Source: Verrucomicrobiia bacterium
GTDB taxonomy: Bacteria > Verrucomicrobiota > Verrucomicrobiia > Opitutales > Opitutaceae
Length of the DNA: 49,146 nucleotides
Assembly: GCA_011525695.1 (NCBI GenBank)
Contig: WYBX01000044.1
Coordinates: 1-49,146, forward strand
Direction of reading: 5' to 3'
Shown: positions 8,581-16,666 of the stretch, piece by piece
Numbering within the stretch: the first letter of the stretch is position 1
Layout: every line of letters starts with the position of its first letter
Notes under the pieces: generated by a model
Seen by the model: the letters and a program-made list of their open reading frames with translations, nothing else
What the model was told of the DNA's origin: nothing
Database searches by the model: none
Position numbers and translations under genes: made by a program

Positions 8581-8663
8581 TGGAGGGCCGTGCTCCGCCA
8601 CGGCCGCAAATTTCGTATGAAAAGCACATTGCACTTGTGGACGACGCGGAGGTCGTCCCTCCA
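8581..8663. repeat. Twin-hairpin element with complementary loops, copy 1
   Basis: Outer arms TGGAG and CTCCA enclose hairpin 1 (GGCCGTG-CTCCGC-CACGGCC) and hairpin 2 (GGACGAC-GCGGAG-GTCGTCC), with 38 bases between them. Both stems are perfect 7-mers, and the two six-base loops are exact reverse complements. It lies between cusB- and cusA-like genes of one cluster, 101 bp upstream of the pump start, so it would be transcribed in their mRNA. Compared with the other copies, both loops carry a matching change (CTCCGC/GCGGAG instead of CTCCGT/ACGGAG). Confidence 0.85.
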
Positions 8664-8749
8664 TTTACGAGCTTCACAGCGCAGAAGCAGGCCGTGCTCT
8701 CCGTTTCGGCCAACGTTCGGGGTCCGCAAAGGGAACGGGTCAAGTGGCA

Positions 8750-10084
8750 TTAGTGCTGGTGCACCGGCGCCGGTGCGGGTGCGGTGGCGCCGTGGGGAAA
8801 GAGCAGGCTCGGCGTGCCGGCGAGTTGGGCCTGGCTGTCGATCAGGAAGGCGCCCTGCGCGGCCACCTCGTCGCCGGGTTTCAGCCCGGCGCGGACAACA
8901 TAGAGGTCATTGCCGGATTCGTCCTCGATTCGCGGTCCGAGCGCGAGCGGGGCGAGTTCGAAGCGCATCCGGCCGTCGCGCTGCCGTTCGGCCAGCCGCC
9001 ACGCGACGTGGCGCACGCCGGTTGAAAGCACCGCGGTCTTTGGGATCAGTGCGAAACTGCCCCAGGTTTCCGGCTTTGCCGCATCGGCGACATTGAGATC
9101 GGGCGCCAGGGCGGCTTCGAACCGGGCATTGACGAGGCTGCCCGGCATGAGCCGGCCTTCGGGATCGTCGAGATGAATGTGCACCTCGCGGGCGCGGAGG
9201 TTGAGGTCGAGTTCGGGTGCGACCCAGGCGATGCCCGCCTCGATTCCCGGCAGCTCGCCGCGATCGTCCGAGGCGAGCCGAACCGGCTGGCCGGCCCGCA
9301 GCCAATGCGCGCGGTTTTCCGGCACGTACACTGCGAGGATGTAGGCCGAGGGATCGACGAGCCGCAGCAGCGTGGCGTCGGCCATCACTTCCTGCCCAAC
9401 CTGGGGCAGCTGGGCTTCCATCCCATCGGGTTCGACGCCGAGCGCCAGGACGACCCGGCCGGAGTACGGACTGGTGATTGTCACCGTATCGGCCGGAGCG
9501 CCGCCATCGAGGATGGCCTGCGCAACGTTCGCCAGGTTCCAGCGTTCAAACCGGTCGCGCAGCGCGTCCATCGTCGGCCGATCGCCGAGTTTCACGGCTG
9601 CGGCCAGTTCGCCCTGCGCGGCGAAGGCTTCCGGGCTGTAGAGATCCACGACCGGATCGCCGGCGTTCACCATCGTGCCAGCATGTCGTGCTGCATCGTG
9701 CCGCTTCACAATCCGGCCGCTGACCCGCGGGATCACGACCTGCATCGTCCGGTCATCGTAGCGGACGGTGCCATAGGCGCGGACCGTGGTTCGGGCCGGG
9801 CCTTCGGTGACGGTCGCCAGGGTCACGTCCATCCGGCGCTGCTGTTCGCGGGTGAGTTCGCCGGCGGTGACGCGGGTCATCTTCATTCCGCACACCGGGC
9901 AGTTGCCGGGACGGTTGCCGATGAAGTCCATCATTGGGCAGGCCCAACGTTCACCGGTCGCGCTCTCCGCGATGGCATCAGCTTTCGCAGGGCCCGTGAA
10001 GAGCGAATCCTTGGGCAGGATCGCGATCATGCCTGCGCCCAGGAGCAGACCGGCTGCGGCGATAAGGAGGGTGGGAGAGCGCAC
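8750..10084 (-). CDS. cusB: CusB-like periplasmic adaptor with heavy-metal-binding domain
   Basis: This 444-residue membrane-fusion protein links the RND pump to the outer-membrane channel. The N-terminal hydrophobic helix (TLLIAAAGLLLGAGMIAIL) anchors it. Residues about 46-70 form a heavy-metal-binding module, WACPMMDF...GNCPVCGMKM, with Cys49, Cys62, Cys65 and several Met. A YGTVRYDDRT barrel strand, a lipoyl-like part, an alpha hairpin (residues about 150-200) and the beta-barrel with VYVPENRAHWLRAGQPV follow. The C-terminal domain contains DLYVVRAGLKPGDEVAAQGAFLIDSQAQLAG, a CusB hallmark. The protein ends in PVHQH, possibly a further metal site. It is 9 bp downstream of the YHS-like gene, in one transcription unit. 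Confidence 0.93.
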   Translation of the reverse strand: MRSPTLLIAAAGLLLGAGMIAILPKDSLFTGPAKADAIAESATGERWACPMMDFIGNRPGNCPVCGMKMTRVTAGELTREQQRRMDVTLATVTEGPARTTVRAYGTVRYDDRTMQVVIPRVSGRIVKRHDAARHAGTMVNAGDPVVDLYSPEAFAAQGELAAAVKLGDRPTMDALRDRFERWNLANVAQAILDGGAPADTVTITSPYSGRVVLALGVEPDGMEAQLPQVGQEVMADATLLRLVDPSAYILAVYVPENRAHWLRAGQPVRLASDDRGELPGIEAGIAWVAPELDLNLRAREVHIHLDDPEGRLMPGSLVNARFEAALAPDLNVADAAKPETWGSFALIPKTAVLSTGVRHVAWRLAERQRDGRMRFELAPLALGPRIEDESGNDLYVVRAGLKPGDEVAAQGAFLIDSQAQLAGTPSLLFPHGATAPAPAPVHQH

Positions 10085-10093
10085 GGGGGTCGA

Positions 10094-10552
10094 TCAGAGG
10101 ACTTCGTTCCTGAGATACGCGGGGCCGTAGCGATCGGGGTCCGCCTTGAATTTCGGCGGACACATCCGGCAGCCGAAGCCGATGGTTTTTCCCTGGTACT
10201 CCGCGGTGGGAATCGACGGGTCCACGTCCATGCCGCAGATGGCGCACACCGTGTTCACCGGCTTGCCGTCGGCAGCCGGCTTGTCGGCCGCCGCGGAGGG
10301 TTTGTGGCCCGCGTGGGGATCCGCGGCCGGCGCCGCGGTTTTCGTGGCCGGAGCGATCTTCGTGGAGCCCGAGTTGGCGTCGCCGGCGTGGTCGGTTGCC
10401 GGAGTGTTGGACACCATGGCGGCGTAATTGCTGCCACTCGGCGCCTCGGCTTCGTGGTCGTTGTGCGGTTGGAACATCGCGGCACGGGCGACGAGCGCAA
10501 TCAGTGCGCCGCCGAGAAAGGTGCCGAGAAAGATGAGGAGGTTGCGGGTCAT
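10094..10552 (-). CDS. Membrane-anchored YHS-type metal-binding protein
   Basis: This 152-residue protein has one N-terminal membrane helix (LLIFLGTFLGGALIALVARA). A long Ala/Pro/His-containing linker (residues about 30-100, with several His including ADPHAGHKP) leads to a C-terminal YHS-like domain. The domain has CAICGMDVDPS (Cys103, Cys106, Met108), a GKTIGFGCRMCPPKF segment (Cys128, Cys131) and a closing RYGPAYL. YHS domains bind copper or related metals, so delivery to the CusB-like adaptor encoded 9 bp downstream is plausible. The domain likely faces the periplasm. The partner role is inferred from position and Cys content. Confidence 0.8.
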   Translation of the reverse strand: MTRNLLIFLGTFLGGALIALVARAAMFQPHNDHEAEAPSGSNYAAMVSNTPATDHAGDANSGSTKIAPATKTAAPAADPHAGHKPSAAADKPAADGKPVNTVCAICGMDVDPSIPTAEYQGKTIGFGCRMCPPKFKADPDRYGPAYLRNEVL

Positions 10553-10597
10553 GGGAGGTTGGTTGAAAAATTTACGCGTTCGGAAAAGCTGGGATCA

Positions 10598-10645
10598 GTA
10601 GCGCCAGTCTCCGACTGGCGGACACCGGTTGAAAACCGGCGCTAC
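10598..10645. repeat. Palindromic intergenic element (nested hairpins)
   Basis: Outer arms GTAGCGCC and GGCGCTAC enclose two hairpins: CGCCAGTC-TCC-GACTGGCG (10602-10620) and CCGGTT-GAA-AACCGG (10625-10639). It lies in the 134-bp gap between the tolC-like and YHS-like genes of the metal cluster. Related single hairpins occur at 19607-19628 (GTC-TCC-GAC tip) and 42584-42601 (CGCCGGTT/AACCGGCG). Confidence 0.75.
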
Positions 10646-10686
10646 CATTTCCGAAGTCAAAAAGGGCTCGTTTCATTAGATTCGCG

Positions 10687-11940
10687 TTAGCGGTCGAGGA
10701 ACGGAAAGCGGTCGGCCGGGACATGGCGCCAGAGTTCGGCGCGGGCCAGCCGGACGCCCAGGTCGGCCTGGATTACCTGCAGTTCGGCCTCTGTCGCCTT
10801 CTCCAGCAGTTCAACGGTCTGGAGAACAGTGGACTCGCCCATGCTGGCGACTCCGGCGCTGCGAATCATTGCGTCGAATTCCGCATTGAGCCGCTCGAGC
10901 GTCTCCGAACTGAGCCGGCGGGCGGTGTCGGCCAGCCGTTCGGCACGTTCGACGCGGGTGAGCGAGGAACCGATTCGATATTGCGACGAAGTCGCGTCGG
11001 CTTGGGCGGCCGCGCGCTCGGCTTCGGCAGCCTTCAGTTCGACGCGGGCGTAGCGGCGACCGCGCCAGGGAATCTCCGACATGAATGCGAGCCCGACCCT
11101 GTCTTCATCGCCCATGCTGGTGCGGTCGCGCTCGAACCGCACGCCGACCGCCGTCATCGGGTTCGAGGAGGCCCGGGCCATCTTCATCATGGCAGCCGCT
11201 TCATCGGATCGTGCAGCGGCCAGTCGCAATGCGGGCGATTCGGAGGGATTGATTTCCGCGGCGGTCGGCGCGGCGTAGGCGGGCAATGGTGCTTCCGGTT
11301 CGAGTCCGAGCCGGGCGCGGGCATCGGCGCGGGCATCCGCAGCCATGGTCCGCTCCTCCGCGATCATCAATTGCATCGCCGCGATTCGGGTTTGGACCGT
11401 GAGCCGGTCGGCAATCCGTCCGGTGCTGCCGGCGGCCAGCCGGACTTCGATGCTCCGTAGCACGGCGTCGAGCCGGCCGAGCTGGGTTTCCAGGAGCTGG
11501 ATTCGCGCCTCGGCGCTTTCCGCCTCCGCGAGCGCCATCGCGGTGTCCGCGGCCAATTCGCCGGCCATGATCGCGTAGTCGGCCTCCGCCATGGCAACCC
11601 CGGCCCCGGCCCGCTCGCGGTCAGCGGATCGCTCGCCGCGCCGCGGCAGCGGTTGCCGCAGCGTGAGCTCGACCATCGTGCCGCGTTCGCCCATCGGGCC
11701 ATTCATCCGGGAGGTCATTCCTTCGACTTCCGGATCCGGGAGCCGGCCCGAGGACTCCACCCGTTCACGGGCGGCCGCCGCCCGGCGCGAGGCGGCGGCC
11801 AGCGCCGGAGCCGTCACCACGGCGCGGACGAATCCGGCCGGATCGGACGGCGACGTGGCGGTTTGTGCCGGTTGCGCGCGACCGAGACCGGCAAGGGTCC
11901 CGAGCGCGGCGAGCCAGATGGTAAATCGAACGGGTGACAT
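10687..11940 (-). CDS. TolC-family outer-membrane efflux channel (CusC-like)
   Basis: A signal peptide (FTIWLAALGTLAGLGRAQ) precedes about 395 residues of mainly coiled helix. The two-repeat TolC layout can be followed: PDPEVEGMTSRMNG near residue 70, then QPLPRRGERSADRERA before the first long coiled coil, and in the second half NPMTAVGVRFERD and EIPWRGRRYARVELKAAEAERA before the second coil. The match of 'PLPRRG' and 'PWRGRR' in equivalent positions shows the internal repeat. Methionine residues are unusually frequent, which fits a copper/silver route. It would form the trimeric exit duct for the CusBA-like pump encoded downstream on the same strand. Confidence 0.88.
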   Translation of the reverse strand: MSPVRFTIWLAALGTLAGLGRAQPAQTATSPSDPAGFVRAVVTAPALAAASRRAAAARERVESSGRLPDPEVEGMTSRMNGPMGERGTMVELTLRQPLPRRGERSADRERAGAGVAMAEADYAIMAGELAADTAMALAEAESAEARIQLLETQLGRLDAVLRSIEVRLAAGSTGRIADRLTVQTRIAAMQLMIAEERTMAADARADARARLGLEPEAPLPAYAAPTAAEINPSESPALRLAAARSDEAAAMMKMARASSNPMTAVGVRFERDRTSMGDEDRVGLAFMSEIPWRGRRYARVELKAAEAERAAAQADATSSQYRIGSSLTRVERAERLADTARRLSSETLERLNAEFDAMIRSAGVASMGESTVLQTVELLEKATEAELQVIQADLGVRLARAELWRHVPADRFPFLDR

Positions 11941-11977
11941 CAGGGGAAAGACGGAGTCCCGGACGGGATCTTACGGC

Positions 11978-12403
11978 TCAGTGATGCCCCTTGTGGTCGG
12001 ACTTCTTGTTCGCGCCGGGTTTGGCCTTCGAATTTGCGGCGGAGTCGATTTTTGCGAGGTGCGCGGCGGGATCCGCCATGAAGTCCTCCTCGCAGCCCTC
12101 GCAGCAGAAAACCACCAGCCGGTCGGGCTGGCCGTCGACCCGGTAAATATATTCCGGCGACTTGCCCATGGAACCGAGCTTCTCTTCGGACACCACACAG
12201 GCATCCAGGGGATAACTGGCGCGGGCCTTGGCCGCCCAGTCCGCGTCCTTTTCGGTGACGGCGACGAGCTTGCCGGTTTTCGCGGCGGGCGGGGCCTTGG
12301 CGGTGCCAGACGGGTGCTGTCCGGCGTGTTGTGCCAGCAGTGGGGAGCCCAGCAGCAGCAGGGCGGACGCGAGGAGGGCGGGAACGGAGGAGGGAGTTTT
12401 CAT
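11978..12403 (-). CDS. Exported Cys/His-rich protein, probable metal chaperone
   Basis: A signal peptide (PSSVPALLASALLLLGSPLLAQ) is followed by a His-containing spacer, a domain of about 70 residues and a Lys/His tail ending SDHKGHH. The domain reads YPLDACVVSEEKLGSMGKSP (Cys69), then RLVVFCCEGCEEDFMADPAAHLAKID (Cys100, Cys101, Cys104). This is the layout of YHS/TRASH-like periplasmic proteins that bind copper or similar metals. It is the first gene of the minus-strand efflux cluster, 37 bp before the tolC-like gene, and faces the divergent sensor pair. The metal-shuttle role is inferred. Confidence 0.78.
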   Translation of the reverse strand: MKTPSSVPALLASALLLLGSPLLAQHAGQHPSGTAKAPPAAKTGKLVAVTEKDADWAAKARASYPLDACVVSEEKLGSMGKSPEYIYRVDGQPDRLVVFCCEGCEEDFMADPAAHLAKIDSAANSKAKPGANKKSDHKGHH

Positions 12404-12433
12404 GATGCGGGTTCACTGGCAGTAACCCGCATC
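12404..12433. promoter_or_regulatory. Perfect 10-bp inverted repeat in the divergent metal promoter region
   Basis: Arms GATGCGGGTT and AACCCGCATC are separated by 10 bases. The repeat directly abuts the start codon of the first efflux gene (12403) and lies 66 bp upstream of the divergent gene at 12500. It could be an operator for a dimeric regulator or a 5' leader hairpin covering the ribosome binding site of the efflux gene. The symmetry is visible and the function is inferred. Confidence 0.5.
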
Positions 12434-12499
12434 CGCGAGAATCCCTTGAAAATTGTTGAGGGATTTTTCGAGTTCGCGGTTATTAGTGGCAGCAAGACC

Positions 12500-12814
12500 A
12501 TGAAACAGCCCGAGTCCCATGAGCCATTGTCGCGACTCCTCGCCGCCTGGCGGGTGAGCCCGACGTCCGATCCGAATTTTCGGCCGGCGGTGTGGGCGCG
12601 GATCCGGCGCGGGGCGCAGGAATCCTGGCCCGGTTACATCCGGGCGCATCTGGCAGGTTGGGTGGTGGCAACCGCGGTGGCGGCCTTCGCCGCGGGCTGG
12701 ACCGGTCATATCGCGGCCGAGGCGAAGCTCAATGTCGGTCGTGAGAAGATGGTGACGGCCTATCTCACGGAACTGGATCCCCGTGTGATGGCGGTGGTCG
12801 CTCCCGAGCGATGA
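12500..12814 (+). CDS. Small single-span membrane protein upstream of the metal sensor
   Basis: This 104-residue protein starts at ATG 12500. It has a soluble N-terminal half (EPLSRLLAAWRVSPTSDPNFRPAVWARI), one membrane helix (LAGWVVATAVAAFAAGWTGHI) and a short outer tail ending ELDPRVMAVVAPER. Its stop overlaps the next start (ATGA at 12811), so the two products are made together. Genes of this layout commonly sit between an ECF sigma factor and a CnrX/Spy-like sensor and act as anti-sigma-like partners. No sigma factor gene is present here. The role is inferred from order and topology. Confidence 0.65.
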   Translation: MKQPESHEPLSRLLAAWRVSPTSDPNFRPAVWARIRRGAQESWPGYIRAHLAGWVVATAVAAFAAGWTGHIAAEAKLNVGREKMVTAYLTELDPRVMAVVAPER

Positions 12815-13290
12815 GAAATCGTCTCTTATCGGTTCTCTTTGTCCTCACGGTGGCCGCGGTTGCCGGTGGGCTCGCTTATCGGGCGGGCAGCGATCCCGCG
12901 GTGGGCAGGGCGCTGGTCCGGCAGGACGCGATGGCCTGGCTGCGCGCGGATTTCGATCTGACCGACGCCCAGTTCGCGGCGATCAAGCAGCTGCACGATT
13001 CGTATTCGGTTGTATGCGAGGAGCACTGCCGGGAAATTCAGAACGCGGTCCGGGCACGGGAGCAGCTCAAGGCGGCTCCGGCGGACGCGGCGATGCTGGC
13101 AGCCGCGGATCGGCGGGTGGAGGAGCTCCGGCTGATTTGCGAATCGGCGATCGCCACACATGTCCGGCAGTGTGCGGCCGAGATGTCGCCTGAGGCGGGC
13201 CAGCGTTACCTCGCGCTCGTGCTGCCGAAGATCAAGGATTTCGATCACCAGGCGGCCCCCGATTTGCAGCTTAACCGGCACCAGCACTGA
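12811..13290 (+). CDS. Periplasmic heavy-metal sensor/resistance protein (CnrX/Spy-like)
   Basis: An N-terminal helix (LLSVLFVLTVAAVAGGLAYRAG) anchors or exports the 159-residue protein. The rest is helical, with the family pattern WLRADFDLTDAQFAAIKQLHDSY followed by CEEHCREIQNAVRA, then a second hairpin around RRVEELRLICESAIATHVRQCAAEMSPEAGQRYLALVLPK. This is the CnrX/ZraP/Spy four-helix-hairpin fold. Candidate metal ligands are His (LHDSY), the Cys/His pair in CEEHC, other Cys, and the C-terminal NRHQH. It overlaps the preceding membrane protein by 4 bp and is divergent from the efflux cluster it presumably controls. Confidence 0.8.
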   Translation: MRNRLLSVLFVLTVAAVAGGLAYRAGSDPAVGRALVRQDAMAWLRADFDLTDAQFAAIKQLHDSYSVVCEEHCREIQNAVRAREQLKAAPADAAMLAAADRRVEELRLICESAIATHVRQCAAEMSPEAGQRYLALVLPKIKDFDHQAAPDLQLNRHQH

Positions 13291-13606
13291 GCGGCGCTCG
13301 GCTCCGGGTGAGCCGGCCGGATCGTGCATGGCAATGATCGCTGGAAGTCCGGTAATGCCGCGGTGATCCATCGGCATTTCTCAGGCAGCGGTGCGGTTGG
13401 CACTTTTGACAAGGGAATGCGCAGAAACTGCATGGCCATGGATTCGGCGGCCGCGTATGCTTTGCCGTCGCGATACCCCTCCGAGTCAATCCCACCCGGT
13501 TCGCACTTTCCTCCCCAACACCCACCCACGCCCGAGGTGCCTCGACGCTGATACCGTACCGGCCTTTTGCCCGGATCGGCAGCACCGGCAATTTTCACCC
13601 ACCCAC
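13291..13606. other. Intergenic region upstream of the TonB receptor
   Basis: No gene is visible. A short hairpin (CGGCTC-CGGGT-GAGCCG) follows the sensor stop closely, without a T tract. The rest presumably carries the receptor promoter and leader, but no clear promoter boxes could be assigned. Confidence 0.4.
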
Positions 13607-16600
13607 ATGAACATACCCCACAGGCTCGTCCTGCTCTGCAGCGGCATTATCACGCTCATGCTTCCGGCTGCCCTCGTCGCAGCCGACGCTAACGCCACCA
13701 TTCGCGGCACTGTTTCGAACCAGGCCACCGGTGACAACCTCGGCGGAGCCACGATCCGCGTCGAGGGAACCAACCACGTCACGCATACCGAACGCGACGG
13801 TTCGTACACGCTGCGGGATTTGCCCTCGGGTTCGGCCACCCTCCGGGTGTCGTTCCCCGGACTGGATGCGGCGACGGCCAGCGTCGAGCTGACACCGGGC
13901 CAGACGGTGCGGCAGGATTTCGCGCTCACCGCCGGGATTTACGTGCTCCCCGAATTCGCCGTTTCGGGAACCCGGGAGGCCACGGCGCTGGCCATCGCCC
14001 GGCAGGAGCAATCGGCCATGGTGATGAGTTCGGTCTCATCGGAGGCATTTGGCAGCATCGGCCAGAACAACATCGCCAATGTGCTCCGGCGGCTCCCCGG
14101 CGTGGTCGGCGATGTCATGGGCGTCAATGTCAGTTCCATCTCCGTCCGGGGGATGGACGAGCAGCATACGCTGGTTAATATTGACGGCACGGCGGCGGCG
14201 GGCGCCAGCCAGTCGACCGACGGGATTGGCGAGGCGGTCGGGCCGGCCGGCCGGGCCAGCCTCCTGGGCAGCGTGCCGGCGGAATTCATTGCCAGCGTGG
14301 AGGTGATCAAGACGCCGACGGCGGACATGGATGCCGACTCGCTGGGCGGCGTCATCAACCTCAAGACGAAGAGTGCCTTTGATCGCAGCGGGCGCAGCGT
14401 GCATCTCACGGCCGGCGGAACGTATAATTTGACCCGCGGCAAGGAGGTGGATCCGACGAAGGGGCAGTATATTTTCCCGTCGGTGGAGCTCGTCTACGGC
14501 GATGTCTACAACGTTCTTGGCGGGCAGAAAAACCTCGGATTATTCGTGACCGCGAAACATTTTCAGAGCGGCGATACGACGGGCGTTACGCGGGTCGACC
14601 CTGCGGAAGGCTGGGATTTCGAGGGGCCGACGCTCCCGTTGCGCGTTGCCTTCCCGACCTCGTTCCAGTTCCTCCGGAATGAAGCGTCATCGGTGAACCT
14701 GAAGCTCGATTACAAGCTGCGGGAAGGATCGAGCGTGGGACTGTCGGGCGGCTATACCTACTACAAGCGGCCCAAGGATGACATGCGGCCGCGGCTGGAT
14801 GGCGGGACGCGGGTGGCGGACGTTGGGCCGATTGTCAGCGAGTCGACGGATCAGCTATGGGTGTTTCGCAATCAGCGGCTGGAATTTCTCCGACAGGTGA
14901 AGTCGAACAACGTCAAGACGTGGCGCTGGAACCTGCAGGGGGACCATCGTTTCGACCGGACCGACGTGACCTGGGATCTGACGTACTCCCCCTCGCGGCA
15001 GGTGGAGGATCAGATTGCGACTCAGAACATGACCTCGACCGATCTCATTTCCTTCAACTGGGATCGTTCCGATTACGAGAAGCCGAGGTTCATCCAGACG
15101 GGCGGGCGTGACATCACGACCAACAACATGGACAGCCTGAGCCGGATCCGGGCGATCAACGATCACGATTTCATGGAGCATGAGGTGCGCGGTGCCCGGT
15201 TCGATGTGACGCGCCGCTTCGACAGCCTGGCGGTTCCATTCAAGGTGAAGACCGGCGTGCGGTTCCGCGAAGAGAGGCGGGATCTCGACCAGAATAGCTT
15301 CCAGGGGGAGGTTTTTCCGAAGCTCGGCGGTGACTTCAGCGCCTATGTCGATCGGGAATGGAATTTCAGCTGGCCGGGCGGACTCCCGAATGTGCCGATG
15401 CCGGACACCCGGCGGTTTTTCAACGATGCCGGCATCCGCTACAATCCGGCCGGCGCGCCGGGCCAGCCGGCGATGAAGTTCGATTACGACCCGGACTATC
15501 TCACCATCAACTCGGGCAACATCATTCGCGATTCGGAGCGCGACGACTGGGCGGCGCGGGATCGGATCTCGGCCGTCTTCCTCCAGGGCGAGTTTGAGCT
15601 GCAGCCGCGGCTCCGGATGACCGCGGGCGTGCGTTTCGAGACCACGGACATCGCGTTGACCAAGCCGTTCGAGGATCGGAACGCGCCCACGGTGACCGAG
15701 CGTTGGACCCAGCGGCGCACGCTCGAGACCAAGTACGACAATTGGTTTCCCAACCTCCAATTCCGCTATGAGCCCTGGGATCGCGTCGTTTTCCGGGCCG
15801 CCTACTCGACGACGATTGGCCGGCCGAAGATCACCGACATCGCCGGACGCTTCAGCGTCGATGAGGTGGAGGAGATCGTCAGCTTCGGCAACGCCGGGCT
15901 CCAGCCGCAGGAGGGGAAGAACATCGACCTCAGCGTTGAGTACTATTTCGAGCCGGTGGGGGTGGTTTCAGTCGGAGTGTTCCGCAAGCGGATCAACAAC
16001 TTCGTCTCCCCGATCAACCTGACGATTCGCGGCGATGAGTTCGGGCTGGATTTGAGCGATTTTGCCGGCTGGGAGGGTCGCACGAAGGAGAACATCGGCA
16101 ACGGCACGGTCGACGGCCTGGAACTCAATTACTCCCAGCAGTTCACCTTCCTGCCCGGCCCCTTGAAGGGCCTCGGCGTCTTCTTCAACTGGACCGCGCT
16201 TTCCTCCAAGGGGGACTTTGGCGAGTACAATCCACCGGCGGGCGTGCCGGTGAAGAACGCGTTGCCGAAATTCCGGCCGCAATCCGGCAATCTCGGGCTT
16301 TCCTGGGCTTATGGGCGCTGGGATCTGCGCGTGATGTGGAACTACACCGCCGCCTACCTCGAGATTCCGTTCCTGGAGGGTGACGAGGACCGGAGCCGCT
16401 CACTCTGGCGTGGCGAGCGCGAGCAAATCGACGCGTTTGCCACGTTCAAGGTCAGTCCGAAACTGGAGATTTTCGCCGACGTCCTGAACATCGGGCCGAG
16501 CAACGACAGCGCCTATTTCGGCGTGGTGGCCGGGCCGAGGCAGCGGGATACAATCTGGATGTCCACCATGCTCACCACCGGATTCAAGGCCCGTTTCTAG
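13607..16600 (+). CDS. TonB-dependent receptor (carbohydrate-uptake type)
   Basis: This outer-membrane transporter has 997 residues from ATG 13607. A signal peptide (RLVLLCSGIITLMLPAALVAAD) is followed by a carboxypeptidase-regulatory-like beta domain (residues about 30-108, with GTVSNQATGDNLGGATIRVEG and DGSYTLRDLPSG). The plug comes next (VLRRLPGVVGDVMGVNVSSI, then VRGMDEQHTLVNIDG and the end VEVIKTPTADMDADSLGGVINLKTKSAFD), followed by a 22-strand-type barrel ending in aromatic TGFKARF. The regulatory-like N-domain and the DADSLGGVIN motif are typical of receptors in verrucomicrobial glycan loci. Two sulfatase genes follow on the same strand, so the substrate is probably a sulfated sugar. 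TonB, ExbB and ExbD are not in the window. Confidence 0.92.
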   Translation: MNIPHRLVLLCSGIITLMLPAALVAADANATIRGTVSNQATGDNLGGATIRVEGTNHVTHTERDGSYTLRDLPSGSATLRVSFPGLDAATASVELTPGQTVRQDFALTAGIYVLPEFAVSGTREATALAIARQEQSAMVMSSVSSEAFGSIGQNNIANVLRRLPGVVGDVMGVNVSSISVRGMDEQHTLVNIDGTAAAGASQSTDGIGEAVGPAGRASLLGSVPAEFIASVEVIKTPTADMDADSLGGVINLKTKSAFDRSGRSVHLTAGGTYNLTRGKEVDPTKGQYIFPSVELVYGDVYNVLGGQKNLGLFVTAKHFQSGDTTGVTRVDPAEGWDFEGPTLPLRVAFPTSFQFLRNEASSVNLKLDYKLREGSSVGLSGGYTYYKRPKDDMRPRLDGGTRVADVGPIVSESTDQLWVFRNQRLEFLRQVKSNNVKTWRWNLQGDHRFDRTDVTWDLTYSPSRQVEDQIATQNMTSTDLISFNWDRSDYEKPRFIQTGGRDITTNNMDSLSRIRAINDHDFMEHEVRGARFDVTRRFDSLAVPFKVKTGVRFREERRDLDQNSFQGEVFPKLGGDFSAYVDREWNFSWPGGLPNVPMPDTRRFFNDAGIRYNPAGAPGQPAMKFDYDPDYLTINSGNIIRDSERDDWAARDRISAVFLQGEFELQPRLRMTAGVRFETTDIALTKPFEDRNAPTVTERWTQRRTLETKYDNWFPNLQFRYEPWDRVVFRAAYSTTIGRPKITDIAGRFSVDEVEEIVSFGNAGLQPQEGKNIDLSVEYYFEPVGVVSVGVFRKRINNFVSPINLTIRGDEFGLDLSDFAGWEGRTKENIGNGTVDGLELNYSQQFTFLPGPLKGLGVFFNWTALSSKGDFGEYNPPAGVPVKNALPKFRPQSGNLGLSWAYGRWDLRVMWNYTAAYLEIPFLEGDEDRSRSLWRGEREQIDAFATFKVSPKLEIFADVLNIGPSNDSAYFGVVAGPRQRDTIWMSTMLTTGFKARF

Positions 16601-16666
16601 GCTGGCAGCCCGCCGGACTTGCAACTGACGCCTTGGGATCGGATGCATTGCCTCACTGGATTCATT

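Noticed and set aside
9173..10690. Plus-strand open frame of 505 codons opposite the adaptor and YHS genes
   Set aside because: It spans two real genes and a palindrome, has no recognisable motif, and its composition is that of an antisense shadow.
11591..12499. N-terminal extension of the small membrane protein by 300 codons
   Set aside because: The extension is antisense to the tolC-like and Cys-rich protein genes; the ATG at 12500 gives a compact protein coupled to the sensor gene.
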